Origin: BOG-994 sp049514215
Lineage (GTDB): Bacteria; Pseudomonadota; Gammaproteobacteria; Burkholderiales; Burkholderiaceae_D
Length of the DNA: 64,000 nt
Assembly: GCA_049514215.1 (NCBI GenBank)
Contig: JBEKVI010000006.1
Span: 1-64,000, forward strand
Direction of reading: 5' to 3'
Of the stretch, positions 1-9,329 are shown piece after piece. Each line of letters opens with the position of its first letter. Positions within the stretch are counted from its first letter, which is position 1. A model generated the notes under the pieces. That model saw nothing but the letters and a program-made list of their open reading frames with translations, was not told the DNA's origin and did not search any database. The position numbers and the translations under genes were made by a program.

Positions 1-1
1 C

Positions 2-115
2 GACACCAGCACGGGCGCGGTGGACAGCGTGGCCGTGGGAACGGAACCGCACGGCTTGACGGTCTGGCCTCAGCCGGGCCGCTACTCCCTCGGCCACACC
101 GGAAACCTGCGCTAG
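2..115 (+). CDS. C-terminal end of a YVTN/YncE-like beta-propeller protein (partial)
   Basis: The first bases read as an open frame of 37 codons ending in TAG; the start lies outside the window. The peptide contains VAVGTEPHGLTVWPQPGRYS, which resembles the last blade of YVTN-type beta-propeller proteins (repeats of 'VxVGxxPHG'). These are usually periplasmic or secreted and of unclear function. No RBS or domain boundary can be judged from this fragment. About 95 bases without a gene separate it from the next reading frame. It may be a neighbour rather than an operon partner of the kinase that follows. Confidence 0.55.
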   Translation, partial: DTSTGAVDSVAVGTEPHGLTVWPQPGRYSLGHTGNLR

Positions 116-211
116 GTAATCGCTAACGCGCTAGAACTGCGACCGAGGGTCGCGGGTCGAACGGCCTGCCAGACTGGAACGGAAGCGGCCACCCTTGGAA
201 AGGAGGTCTCC

Positions 212-1798
212 TTGAATCTGTTTTCGAAGGGTTTGTTGCTCATTGCGATCCCCTGCGCATTCGAGCTCCTACTCCTCGCTTTCCTGTTCCAGGGTCAGCA
301 AGATGCGGTGCGGGCCGAGCAATGGGCCACTCACAGCCGTGATGTCATGCGGGCGGCCGATGGGGTTCTAATTACCGTTCTGGAAGAATCGCTCCGTTTC
401 CGAGGTCAGCTCCTCGCCGAGACGCCTTCCCTGGCATCCGAGTCGTTTTGGACCGAGCTGGATTCCCGGATGGTGAATCTAGCAGGCATGGTGGGCGACA
501 ACCCCGTGCAACTCGCCCACGCCAACACATTGCGACAGGATGTTCGGGACTATCGCCTGGCGCTCCAGGAGACGTTGAAGCAGGCCCAAGCCGGGGGAGA
601 GGCGGCCGTTGCGCACCGCTATCGTCCCGGAGGCGGAGTGGTGGTACTGGACCGATTGCGCTCGGAACTTTCGGCCTTCTTGGATGAGGAGGCGCGGCTG
701 GACCGTGAGCGTACGGCAAAAGTGGTCGAGGCGCGCCGCCTCCAAAGGATTCGTCTGCTTCTGGTCGCGGCGGGCTCGCTCTTAGCTGCCGCCGTCGGGG
801 TGTACGCGTTTACCCGAGGCATTACCGGCCGGGTCGCGACGCTCGTAGAAAACGCGCAGCGCTTGGTGCGAAGCGAAAGCCTGGTCGCCCCGATCCCGGG
901 CAGCGACGAGATCGCGCGGCTGGACCGCGTCCTGCATGAGACTGGCCTGCGGCTGCGAGAAAGCGAACAGCTTGAGCGGGAGTACAAAGCGGATCTCGAA
1001 AAGCGGGCACAGGAACTCGCGCAGGTGAATGCCGCCCTGCGCAAGCAAACCGAGGACAACGAGCTTTTTATCTACAGCGTTTCGCACGACCTGCGCTCGC
1101 CGCTTGTGAACCTGCAGGGTTTCAATCAGGAGCTGCGATTGGCAGGAGACGAGATTCAGGAGATCGTACAAGGCGTCAGCGGAACGAACCCGGGATTCGA
1201 ACGCCTACGCCTTCTGATTACCGGCGAAGTGGCGGAATCGCTGCGCTATATGGAGAGCGCCGTCCAGCGTGCGGCGGCCATCATTGATGCACTGCTGCGC
1301 CTAAGCCGGGCCGGCCGCATCGATCTGCAGCCGCGCTGGGTCGAGCCCGAAACCGTGATTCGCCGGGTCGTGGATGCATTGCATCGAAGCATCACTGAAC
1401 GCGGCGTCGCTGTCCGCGTTCATGCCTTGCCCGTCGTATGGGTCGATCCCTTGGCGTTCGAACAGGTTTTTGCGAACCTCATCGGAAACGCCGTAAGCTA
1501 CGTCGATCCACACCGCCCGGGCCAGGTCGATATTGGAGCGCTGGAAAAGATTCCGAGTGATCCGGCGACCGTGACCTTCTACGTGAAGGACAACGGCTTG
1601 GGTATCCCTCGTGCCCAGCTCGGGAAGGTCTTTACGGCGTTTCAGCGATTGCACGGGACCAGCGCCCCGGGGGAGGGCATCGGCCTTGCCCTGGTACGCC
1701 GGGTTGTCGAACGACATGGCGGCCGGGTTTGGGTAGAATCGGTCGAACGCGAAGGGACTACCTTTTTCGTGTCATTACCGGGTCAACCCGATGCCTAA
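212..1798 (+). CDS. Membrane sensor histidine kinase (CHASE3-like, HAMP, HisKA, HATPase)
   Basis: 528 aa. The start is TTG at 212, chosen because AAGGAGGTC at 200-207 sits just upstream. There is a TM helix at residues ~5-27, a ~150-residue periplasmic helical region resembling CHASE3, a second TM at ~181-201, then HAMP (~203-255) and a short coiled coil. The dimerisation box SVSHDLRSPL has the phospho-acceptor His292. The ATPase has an N box (NLIGNAV), a G1 box (DNGLGIP) and a G2 box (GEGIGLAL). It should autophosphorylate on His292 and pass phosphate to a receiver, plausibly the single-domain regulator 48 bases downstream or a receiver of the hybrid kinase after that. The signal sensed is unknown. 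The HisKA style resembles kinases related to bacteriophytochromes, but there is no chromophore domain here. Confidence 0.9.
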   Translation: MNLFSKGLLLIAIPCAFELLLLAFLFQGQQDAVRAEQWATHSRDVMRAADGVLITVLEESLRFRGQLLAETPSLASESFWTELDSRMVNLAGMVGDNPVQLAHANTLRQDVRDYRLALQETLKQAQAGGEAAVAHRYRPGGGVVVLDRLRSELSAFLDEEARLDRERTAKVVEARRLQRIRLLLVAAGSLLAAAVGVYAFTRGITGRVATLVENAQRLVRSESLVAPIPGSDEIARLDRVLHETGLRLRESEQLEREYKADLEKRAQELAQVNAALRKQTEDNELFIYSVSHDLRSPLVNLQGFNQELRLAGDEIQEIVQGVSGTNPGFERLRLLITGEVAESLRYMESAVQRAAAIIDALLRLSRAGRIDLQPRWVEPETVIRRVVDALHRSITERGVAVRVHALPVVWVDPLAFEQVFANLIGNAVSYVDPHRPGQVDIGALEKIPSDPATVTFYVKDNGLGIPRAQLGKVFTAFQRLHGTSAPGEGIGLALVRRVVERHGGRVWVESVEREGTTFFVSLPGQPDA

Positions 1799-1846
1799 AG
1801 CGTTTGATGAATTCGAACTGTGACCTGACCTGGACCGGAGGCCTGC

Positions 1847-2290
1847 GTGAGTGATCCGCAGGTTCAAATCCTTCTGATCGAAGACGACGACGGGCACGCG
1901 ATCCTAGTCGAGCGCAATTTGCGCCGCGCGGGAATCACCAATGGTTTTACCCGGCTCTCCGACGGCGCTGAAGCCCTCGACTATTTCTTCGGACCCCAGG
2001 CCGCCGAGCAGAATCGGGATTTGACGAACCTGGTGGTACTACTGGATCTCAATATGCCCAAGATCGGGGGCACCGAGGTCCTCGAGCGTATGAAATCCTC
2101 GGCCGCCACAGCGTCATTGCCCATCATCATCCTGACTACGACCGACGACCCTCGCGAGATCAGGCGTTGCTACGAACTGGGCTGCAACGTCTATATCACA
2201 AAGCCCGTCGCATACGACGCTTTCATCGAGGCGATTCGCCGTCTGGGGTTCTTTCTTCAGATCGTAAAGCTACCCAAGGTTCGAGGCTAG
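1847..2290 (+). CDS. Single-domain response regulator, Rcp1-like
   Basis: 147 aa, GTG start at 1847 with GGAGG six bases upstream. It is a lone CheY-type receiver with acidic pocket EDDD near residues 11-14, phospho-acceptor Asp67 (LLDLNMP), the conserved Thr in ILTTTDD and the conserved Lys in ITKPV. The insert around residues 45-60 and the C-terminal 'FFLQIVKLP' are typical of the Rcp1 group, which partners phytochrome-like kinases. It has no DNA-binding or enzymatic output domain, so it should act by protein contact or as a phosphotransfer intermediate. It lies between two kinases on the same strand with short gaps (48 and 7 bases), so one transcript is likely. Confidence 0.9.
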   Translation: MSDPQVQILLIEDDDGHAILVERNLRRAGITNGFTRLSDGAEALDYFFGPQAAEQNRDLTNLVVLLDLNMPKIGGTEVLERMKSSAATASLPIIILTTTDDPREIRRCYELGCNVYITKPVAYDAFIEAIRRLGFFLQIVKLPKVRG

Positions 2291-2297
2291 AAGCGTC

Positions 2298-4328
2298 GTG
2301 GACTCCAACGCACCCCCGCATATCTTGATGCTCGACGACGACGAGAGCGCGTTGCTGCTGGCGCGGCGGTCCCTCGAGCGTGCGGGCTATCGGGTCTCGC
2401 TTGCGCAGACGCCGGCGGAGGCCTACTCCGTCGTGCGGTCCGACGAGCCTGATCTCGTGATCGTCGATTATTACCTGGCCCCCACTCAAACCGGACTTCA
2501 CTTTCTCGATCAGTTGCGAGAACAAGGATCGCAGATTCCATCGATTCTGGTGACAGGATTCACGGATGAGGGTCGGGTCATTGAGGCGCTTCGCGCAGGC
2601 GTGGCCGATCTTGTGCCGAAGGTGCAGGGGTATCTCGAATACCTTCCAGCGGTCGTCGACAAGGTCTTGGCCCCGATTCGCTTGCAGCAAGGCGTCGCGC
2701 GTGCCGAGGCGCTCGAAAAAAGGGAGCGCTATTACCGCGGTATCGCCGAGGCCATTCCCCACCTGGTGTGGACTGCCCGCGAGGATGGTTCGCTCGACTA
2801 TCTAAGCAAGCAATGGCTCGAGTACACCGGATTGCCGGAATCGGAACAGGTGGGGTTTCTCTGGATTCAGGCGGTCGTGCATCCTGACGATCGGACCGAG
2901 ACCGAAAACGTCGTCCTCGCCGCAGTCAAAGAAGGTCTTGGATTCGAGATCGAACATCGGTTGCGCCGCGCCGACGGCCGATATCGCTGGTTCAAGTCCA
3001 AAGGCGTGCTGCTGAGCAGTACCGATGTTCAGCCCAGTGGCAAGTGGTTCGGAACATGCACCGATATCGATGAGCAAAAACGCGGAGAGCGCGAACGCGA
3101 ACAGCTTCTGGAAAGGGAACGTATCGCGCGAACCGAGGCTGAAAGAGCGACGCGCGTGAAGGATGATTTTGTCGCGACCCTCTCGCACGAACTGCGCACA
3201 CCATTGAACGCCATCGTCGGATGGGCCGAACTTCTGATGCGCGACTCGGGGGACCCTGCCCGGCGCAAGAAGGGGCTCGAAGTAATCTTGCGCAATGCCC
3301 GCATCCAGGCGGAAATGGTCGATGACATCCTCGACATGAGTAGCGTGCTCTCAGGACGTCTTCGACTCGATGTTCACCGCGTCGAGCTCGGAGAACTGGT
3401 CGAGCAGGTCATGGCGACCGTGCATCCGGCGGCGGACGCGAAGGGAATCGAGATTCTTCGCGAGCTCTTCCCTGTGCCTGCGATCCAGGGAGACCCCGGG
3501 CGCTTGCAGCAGGTGATCTGGAACCTGGTCATGAACGCGATCAAATTCACGGATAAAGGCGGAAGCGTGCGGATCGGTCTTGCGACCGAAGACGACACCG
3601 TCGTGGTGCGCGTCACCGACACGGGCCGTGGCATCGCGCCCGAATTTCTCCCGCACGTTTTTGATCGCTTCAGTCAGGAAGTCGGCGGAAGTACGCGCGG
3701 CGCGGGAGGCTTGGGCCTTGGGCTTGCGATTGTGCGTCAGTTGACCGAGTTGCACGGGGGCAGCGTGGCCGCCTTTAGCGACGGCAATCAGCTTGGCTCG
3801 CGCTTTGAGCTGCGGTTTCCCATTCCATCGCCGACGGCAGCCGGCCATTCTCCCCTTGAGACGCGCTCCCCACGTCCAAATAATGATGAAGCCATCCTCC
3901 ACGAGCTCGACGTCCTGGTGGTCGAGGACGAAGCGGACGCGCGCGAGCTCGTCGAGCAGCTTCTAACCGATCACGGTGCGCGGGTCGTGGTCGCCGCGTC
4001 GGGTCCCGAGGGCCTGCATGCCTTTCGCCGTCGGCAGCCCGACGTGGTGATCAGCGATATCGGGATGCCGGGCATGGATGGCTACGAATTCATGGAAAGG
4101 TTGCGCGAAGAGGAATCCGACTTGCGGTTGCCAATGACACCCTCGTTGGCACTGACCGCGCTGGCCCGCAGCGAGGACCGGCACCGCGCGAGCGCCGCAG
4201 GATTCCAGTCCCACCTGGCCAAACCGGTCAGCGCGCGAGAACTGGTCGCCGTGGTCGCGGCGATGGCCGGCCGAAGGCCGCTACCCTTGCACACGAACGT
4301 GTCCCGGTGGCGCAGCGAGAACTCCTGA
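2298..4328 (+). CDS. Hybrid sensor kinase REC-PAS-HisKA-HATPase-REC
   Basis: 676 aa, GTG start at 2298, 7 bases after the response regulator stop. Order: N-terminal receiver (~8-130, acceptor Asp57 in IVDYYL), PAS/PAC sensor (~145-265, 'YRGIAEAIPHLVW', 'WLEYTG'), coiled coil, HisKA with His297 (ATLSHELRTPLNAI), HATPase (~400-520, 'NLVMNAIKFT', 'GLGLGLAIVRQL'), and a C-terminal receiver (~535-660, Asp587 in ISDIGMPGMDG). There is no TM segment, so it is cytosolic. The N-terminal receiver suggests it is switched by another kinase, perhaps the membrane kinase two genes upstream, making a branched phosphorelay. No HPt domain or DNA-binding protein is encoded nearby, so the output is unknown. Confidence 0.9.
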   Translation: MDSNAPPHILMLDDDESALLLARRSLERAGYRVSLAQTPAEAYSVVRSDEPDLVIVDYYLAPTQTGLHFLDQLREQGSQIPSILVTGFTDEGRVIEALRAGVADLVPKVQGYLEYLPAVVDKVLAPIRLQQGVARAEALEKRERYYRGIAEAIPHLVWTAREDGSLDYLSKQWLEYTGLPESEQVGFLWIQAVVHPDDRTETENVVLAAVKEGLGFEIEHRLRRADGRYRWFKSKGVLLSSTDVQPSGKWFGTCTDIDEQKRGEREREQLLERERIARTEAERATRVKDDFVATLSHELRTPLNAIVGWAELLMRDSGDPARRKKGLEVILRNARIQAEMVDDILDMSSVLSGRLRLDVHRVELGELVEQVMATVHPAADAKGIEILRELFPVPAIQGDPGRLQQVIWNLVMNAIKFTDKGGSVRIGLATEDDTVVVRVTDTGRGIAPEFLPHVFDRFSQEVGGSTRGAGGLGLGLAIVRQLTELHGGSVAAFSDGNQLGSRFELRFPIPSPTAAGHSPLETRSPRPNNDEAILHELDVLVVEDEADARELVEQLLTDHGARVVVAASGPEGLHAFRRRQPDVVISDIGMPGMDGYEFMERLREEESDLRLPMTPSLALTALARSEDRHRASAAGFQSHLAKPVSARELVAVVAAMAGRRPLPLHTNVSRWRSENS

Positions 4329-4354
4329 AGGACAAGATCGGGGCCCGCTGTCGC

Positions 4355-5761
4355 TTACCTCGATGGGATCCTCGGAACACCCCCCACCATGTTCTCAGGG
4401 CGGATCCATTCGTTGAACTGCGCTTCCGTGAGAAAGCCCAGGGCGAGTGCGGCCGCTCGCAGGGTCGTGCCGTCGTGGTGCGCCTTCTTGGCGATCTGCG
4501 CGGCCTTGTCGTAGCCGATATGGGGATTGAGCGCCGTGACCAGCATGAGCGAATTCTCAAGAAGCTCCTCGATGCGCGGCCGATTCGCTTCGATCCCCTG
4601 GGCGCAGTGCTCGCGAAAACTGGCGCATCCGTCTCCTAACAGACGCACGCTCTGTAGGAAGTTGTAGGCGATCATGGGGCGGTAGACGTTCAATTCGAAG
4701 TTCCCCGACGCACCGCCGAAATTAATAGCCACGTCGTTGCCGAAAACCTGTACGCAAAGCATGGTCAGCGCCTCGCACTGGGTCGGATTGACCTTGCCCG
4801 GCATGATCGAGGACCCGGGTTCGTTTTCTGGGATGGAAATCTCCCCGATCCCACTGCGGGGCCCGCTGGCAAGCCAGCGAACGTCATTGGCGATCTTCAT
4901 CAGACTCGCCGCGAGCGTCTTGAGCGTCCCGTGGGCGTGCACCAGTGCATCGTTTGCGGCGAGAGCCTCGAATTTGTTGGGGGCGGAGACAAACGGCAGT
5001 CCCGTCTCTGCGGCGAGCACGGCCGCGACTTCCTCTCCAAATCCCGCCGGCGAGTTCAGGCCGGTTCCAACGGCGGTGCCACCCAGAGCCAGCTCGAACA
5101 GGTGTGAAAGCGCCCCCTTTACGTGAACGATTCCGTGGTCGAGCTGGGAGACGTAGCCCGAGAACTCCTGTCCCAACGTGAGCGGTGTCGCGTCTTGCAG
5201 GTGGGTTCGACCGATCTTGATGATGTCGGCAAATGCGTTCGCGCGCTCGGCGAGCGTGCCGCGCAGGCTCTCCACTTGAGGCAGGAGGTCATGGGATATC
5301 CCTGACGCTGCCGCAACATGCATCGCCGTGGGAAAGACGTCGTTGGACGACTGGCTTCGATTCACCTCGTCGTTGGGATGGACCAGTCGAGCGCTCCCGC
5401 GCGCGCCTCCGAGCAGCTCGCTCGCCCGGTTGGCCAGTACTTCGTTGACGTTCATGTTGGTCTGCGTGCCCGACCCCGTCTGCCAGACCACGAGAGGAAA
5501 CTCCGCGTCGTGCCGCCCCTGTAGAACCTCATCACAGGCGCGCAATAGCGCCGCGCTCTTGGACGACTCGAGAAGCCCCATGCGGTTGTTGATGATTGCG
5601 GCGGCCCGTTTGACCCGCACCAGCGCGTAGATCAGCGCGCGAGGCATGGTCTCGCCGGAAATCGCGAAGTGCTGGAGTGAACGCTGGGTCTGCGCCCCCC
5701 AGAGGTGGTCGGCGGGGACCTCGATGGGTCCAAAAGAGTCGTGCTCGGTTCGCATCTGCAT
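4355..5761 (-). CDS. fumC: Class II fumarate hydratase
   Basis: 468 aa, the usual size for the iron-independent, homotetrameric fumarase of the TCA cycle (fumarate + water to L-malate). The superfamily signature GSSIMPGKVNP is present, with the catalytic loop serine, together with the family motifs GSGTQTNMN, SSNDVFPTAMH and GRTHLQDATP. The ATG at 5761 has AGGT seven bases upstream, preferred over the in-frame ATG at 5755. The gene is divergent from icmF, and the shared 191-base gap carries a LiuR-like palindrome about 100 bases before this start. Succinyl-CoA made from propionyl-CoA would feed this enzyme, but that metabolic link to icmF is only an inference. Confidence 0.96.
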   Translation of the reverse strand: MQMRTEHDSFGPIEVPADHLWGAQTQRSLQHFAISGETMPRALIYALVRVKRAAAIINNRMGLLESSKSAALLRACDEVLQGRHDAEFPLVVWQTGSGTQTNMNVNEVLANRASELLGGARGSARLVHPNDEVNRSQSSNDVFPTAMHVAAASGISHDLLPQVESLRGTLAERANAFADIIKIGRTHLQDATPLTLGQEFSGYVSQLDHGIVHVKGALSHLFELALGGTAVGTGLNSPAGFGEEVAAVLAAETGLPFVSAPNKFEALAANDALVHAHGTLKTLAASLMKIANDVRWLASGPRSGIGEISIPENEPGSSIMPGKVNPTQCEALTMLCVQVFGNDVAINFGGASGNFELNVYRPMIAYNFLQSVRLLGDGCASFREHCAQGIEANRPRIEELLENSLMLVTALNPHIGYDKAAQIAKKAHHDGTTLRAAALALGFLTEAQFNEWIRPENMVGGVPRIPSR

Positions 5762-5858
5762 GGCAATGACCTGTGCGGGTTCGATGAGCGCAGGATACGC
5801 CCAGGCCGCAGGCCTAGGCGCTCACCCGGGGGAGCGGCGCGTGCGGATTCGATCCAAA

Positions 5859-5880
5859 TTGACGTTTACGTAAACGTAAG
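5859..5880. promoter_or_regulatory. LiuR-like operator palindrome upstream of icmF / fumC
   Basis: TTGACGTTTACGTAAACG and the following bases form a perfect 16-bp palindrome (ACGTTTACGTAAACGT, 5862-5877). It matches 20 of 22 positions of the perfect palindrome at 35158-35179 next to the liuR regulator. It lies 72 bases before the icmF ATG and about 100 bases before the fumC ATG. A MerR-family LiuR protein is the most likely ligand, by similarity to the site next to liuR. No experiment supports this here. Confidence 0.7.
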
Positions 5881-5952
5881 TTAGCCTCTTCCAGGACCGC
5901 GCATAATTCCGCGACAGCGCCTGTTTTTCGACCAGCGCCCTGGAGACCGCTC

Positions 5953-8900
5953 ATGACCGATCTTTCCGAATCCAAGCAGATCACTCCCTACCAGATCAAA
6001 AACAAGATTCGGTTTGTCACGGCCGCGGCCCTGTTTGACGGCCACGATGCATCCATCAATATCATGCGGCGCATCCTGCAGTCGAGCGGCTGCGAGGTGA
6101 TCCACCTGGGACACAACCGCTCGGTTGATGAAATTGTGACCTGCGCGATCCAGGAGGACGTGCAGGGCATCGCCGTGTCGTCCTACCAGGGGGGGCACGT
6201 CGAATACTTCAAATACATGATCGACCTCTTGCGGGCCCAAGGCGCGGCTCACATCAAGGTTTTCGGCGGGGGCGGCGGTGTCATCGTCGCTTCGGAAATC
6301 GCGGAATTGCAGGCCTATGGAGTCGAGAGGATCTACTCGCCCGAGGACGGCCAGAAGCTCGGGCTTCAAGGCATGATCGGGGACATGATCCAGCGTTGCG
6401 ATTTCGATCCGACCGAAGACGCTTCCGCAGCGCTCGCGGACCTCGGGGGTAGCGACTACGTCGGGCTGGCTCGTTGCATCACCGCGTTGGAAAACGGTCT
6501 TGCTGAACGCAATCCCGAATTTGCGGCGCGACGCGAGATGATCTTAAGTGAGGGCCGGCGCGTCACTACGCCGACTCTGGGCATCACGGGCACGGGAGGC
6601 GCGGGCAAGTCTTCTCTGACGGACGAGCTCATACGGCGCTTTCGCCTCGATCAGGACGATCGACTGAAGATCGCGGTGATCTCTATCGACCCCTCGCGCC
6701 GTAAGTCTGGTGGAGCGCTTTTGGGAGATCGAATTCGCATGAATGCCATCGGACCCTGGCCTCGTCCTGACGGCTCCCTGAGACGACCGATCTACATGCG
6801 CTCTTTGGCCACCCGAGACGCCGGATCCGAGATCAGCCGTGGATTGCCCGAGGTCATCGCTGCCTGTAAGGTGGCCGGTTTTGATTTGATTGTGGTCGAG
6901 ACGTCCGGCATTGGCCAAGGCGATGCAGCGATCGTCCCTCTCGTGGATCTGAGCCTGTATGTGATGACGCCGGAATACGGGGCGGCCTCGCAACTCGAAA
7001 AAATCGACATGCTCGACTTCGCGCAGTTTGTTGCAATCAACAAGTTTGATCGAAAGGGAGCGCAAGATGCGCTGCGTGATGTGGCCAAGCAAGTGCAACG
7101 CAATCGCCAGGACTTCAGCCAGCGCCCGGACCAGATGCCGGTTTTCGGAACCCAAGCCTCCCGGTTCAACGACGATGGTGTGACCGCGTTGTATCAGGCC
7201 CTCGTGGCCCGACTGCGCGAGAATGGATTGAATCTCACCCAGGGGCGTCTGCCCGCCGTGAGCGTGCGCGCCTCCTCGTCGACGAACCAGATCGTTCCCC
7301 CGGCGCGCGTGCGCTACCTAGCCGAGATCGCCGAGACCGTCAGGGGATACCGCGCACGCGCCATGGCCCAGTCCGTGCTCGCCCGCGAGGTCCAGCAGTT
7401 AAGAGGCAGCGCGCGCATGGTTGAAAAATGCGAAGACAAGGGAACACGCGACACCTCGCTGCTCGAAGAGCTTGCAGCGGAGCGTGAACACCGCATCGGG
7501 GCGGCCGAGAGGAAATTGCTGGCCATGTGGCCCGAGATGAAACGGACCTATGCCGGTGACGAGTACGTCGTGCGCATTCGGGATAAGGAGATTCGGACCC
7601 AGCTTACGAGCCGATCCCTCTCGGGAACCACCATCCGCAAGGTAGCGTTGCCCCGCTTTGAAGATGACGGCGAGATCCTGAACTGGCTCATGCTGGAGAA
7701 CGTGCCGGGCTCCTTTCCCTACACCGGGGGCGTGTTTGCATTCAAGCGGGAGAATGAGGATCCGACGCGCATGTTCGCGGGGGAGGGTGATGCATTTCGT
7801 ACCAATCGACGCTTCAAGCTTCTCTCGGAGGGCATGTCCGCGAAGCGCCTGTCCACGGCATTCGATTCAGTCACGCTGTACGGGCATGACCCTGGCGTGA
7901 GGCCGGACATCTACGGGAAGGTCGGAAATTCCGGAGTCTCCATTGCAACCCTCGATGACATGAAGGTGCTCTACTCCGGATTTGATCTGTGCAATCCGGA
8001 GACGTCCGTCTCGATGACCATTAATGGTCCTGCGCCGACCATTCTTGCGATGTTCATGAATACGGCCATCGATCAGCAGATCGACAGGTTTGTCTCCGAG
8101 AACGCGCGCCAGCCGACCGATGGGGAAATCAGCAAGATTCGCGCGTGGGTTCTGGAGAATGTCCGCGGAACGGTGCAGGCGGACATTCTCAAGGAAGACC
8201 AGGGGCAGAACACGTGCATTTTCTCGACGGAGTTTTCGCTCAAGGTCATGGGCGATATTCAACAGTATTTCGTAAGCCATCGCGTCCGCAATTTTTACTC
8301 GGTATCCATTTCCGGCTATCACATCGCCGAGGCGGGCGCCAACCCCATCAGTCAACTGGCGTTCACACTCTCGAACGGTTTCACATTCGTCGAGGCCTAT
8401 CTCGCCCGCGGTATGCACATTGACGACTTCGCTCCCAATCTGAGCTTTTTCTTCTCCAATGGCATGGATCCGGAGTACGCCGTGCTCGGACGAGTGGCGC
8501 GCCGGATCTGGGCCGTGGCGATGCGCGAGCGCTATGGCGCAAACGAGCGCAGCCAAAAGCTGAAGTATCACGTGCAAACGAGTGGGCGTTCTCTCCACGC
8601 GCAAGAGATTCAGTTCAACGATATCCGCACTACGCTGCAGGCTCTCATCGCCGTCTACGACAACTGCAACAGCCTGCATACGAACGCATTCGACGAGGCC
8701 ATCACCACTCCCACTGAAGACAGCGTACGGCGCGCGATGGCTATTCAGATGATCATCAATCGAGAATGGGGATTGGCCAAAAACGAGAACCCGAATCAGG
8801 GAGCGTTCATCATCGACGAGCTCACCGACCTCGTGGAAGAGGCCGTCTTAGTGGAATTTGAGCGCATCTCCGAGCGGGGCGGCGTGCTGGGCGCAATGGA

Positions 8901-9264
8901 GACCGGGTACCAGCGCGGCCAGATCCAAGAGGAGTCGATGCACTACGAGATGCTCAAGCACACTGGTGAGTTGCCCATCGTTGGTGTGAACACATTTCGC
9001 AATCCGCACGGCGATCCTGTTCCGACGCACCTCGAACTCGCCCGCTCGACGGATACCGAGAAACAGTCCCAGCTGGAACGGCTTGGCGCGTTCCACGAGC
9101 GTAACCGCGAGATCGCCCCCGGCGTGCTTGCGCAGCTGCAACGCACGGTGATCGACAATGGAAACGTCTTCGCCGCGCTCATGGATGCGGTGCGCTGCTG
9201 CTCGATTGGGCAGATTACGGACGCCTTGTTCGCCGTAGGCGGCCAGTATCGCCGCAGCATGTGA
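5953..9264 (+). CDS. icmF: Fused isobutyryl-CoA mutase IcmF (B12 domain, G-protein chaperone, mutase)
   Basis: 1103 aa. Adenosylcobalamin-dependent interconversion of isobutyryl-CoA and n-butyryl-CoA. The N-terminal B12-binding domain (~18-140) has the cobalt-ligand His31 in DGHDAS. A MeaI-like GTPase (~195-420) has the P-loop GTGGAGKSS, ISIDPSRR, ETSGIGQGD and NKFD motifs; in this family it guards cofactor loading. The mutase barrel (~530-1080) follows. At the two substrate-determining sites it has Phe595 (GGVFAF) and Gln752 (GQNTCIF), where methylmalonyl-CoA mutases carry Tyr and Arg, so isobutyryl-CoA is the better call. Some IcmF proteins also act on isovaleryl/pivalyl-CoA. A LiuR-like palindrome lies upstream. 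Confidence 0.95.
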   Translation: MTDLSESKQITPYQIKNKIRFVTAAALFDGHDASINIMRRILQSSGCEVIHLGHNRSVDEIVTCAIQEDVQGIAVSSYQGGHVEYFKYMIDLLRAQGAAHIKVFGGGGGVIVASEIAELQAYGVERIYSPEDGQKLGLQGMIGDMIQRCDFDPTEDASAALADLGGSDYVGLARCITALENGLAERNPEFAARREMILSEGRRVTTPTLGITGTGGAGKSSLTDELIRRFRLDQDDRLKIAVISIDPSRRKSGGALLGDRIRMNAIGPWPRPDGSLRRPIYMRSLATRDAGSEISRGLPEVIAACKVAGFDLIVVETSGIGQGDAAIVPLVDLSLYVMTPEYGAASQLEKIDMLDFAQFVAINKFDRKGAQDALRDVAKQVQRNRQDFSQRPDQMPVFGTQASRFNDDGVTALYQALVARLRENGLNLTQGRLPAVSVRASSSTNQIVPPARVRYLAEIAETVRGYRARAMAQSVLAREVQQLRGSARMVEKCEDKGTRDTSLLEELAAEREHRIGAAERKLLAMWPEMKRTYAGDEYVVRIRDKEIRTQLTSRSLSGTTIRKVALPRFEDDGEILNWLMLENVPGSFPYTGGVFAFKRENEDPTRMFAGEGDAFRTNRRFKLLSEGMSAKRLSTAFDSVTLYGHDPGVRPDIYGKVGNSGVSIATLDDMKVLYSGFDLCNPETSVSMTINGPAPTILAMFMNTAIDQQIDRFVSENARQPTDGEISKIRAWVLENVRGTVQADILKEDQGQNTCIFSTEFSLKVMGDIQQYFVSHRVRNFYSVSISGYHIAEAGANPISQLAFTLSNGFTFVEAYLARGMHIDDFAPNLSFFFSNGMDPEYAVLGRVARRIWAVAMRERYGANERSQKLKYHVQTSGRSLHAQEIQFNDIRTTLQALIAVYDNCNSLHTNAFDEAITTPTEDSVRRAMAIQMIINREWGLAKNENPNQGAFIIDELTDLVEEAVLVEFERISERGGVLGAMETGYQRGQIQEESMHYEMLKHTGELPIVGVNTFRNPHGDPVPTHLELARSTDTEKQSQLERLGAFHERNREIAPGVLAQLQRTVIDNGNVFAALMDAVRCCSIGQITDALFAVGGQYRRSM

Positions 9265-9329
9265 ACGCCAAGGTGGCGTGTCGTGCAAAGCGGAGCCGCG
9301 CGTCCCGACGAGGGGGCCGTGGGATCAGA

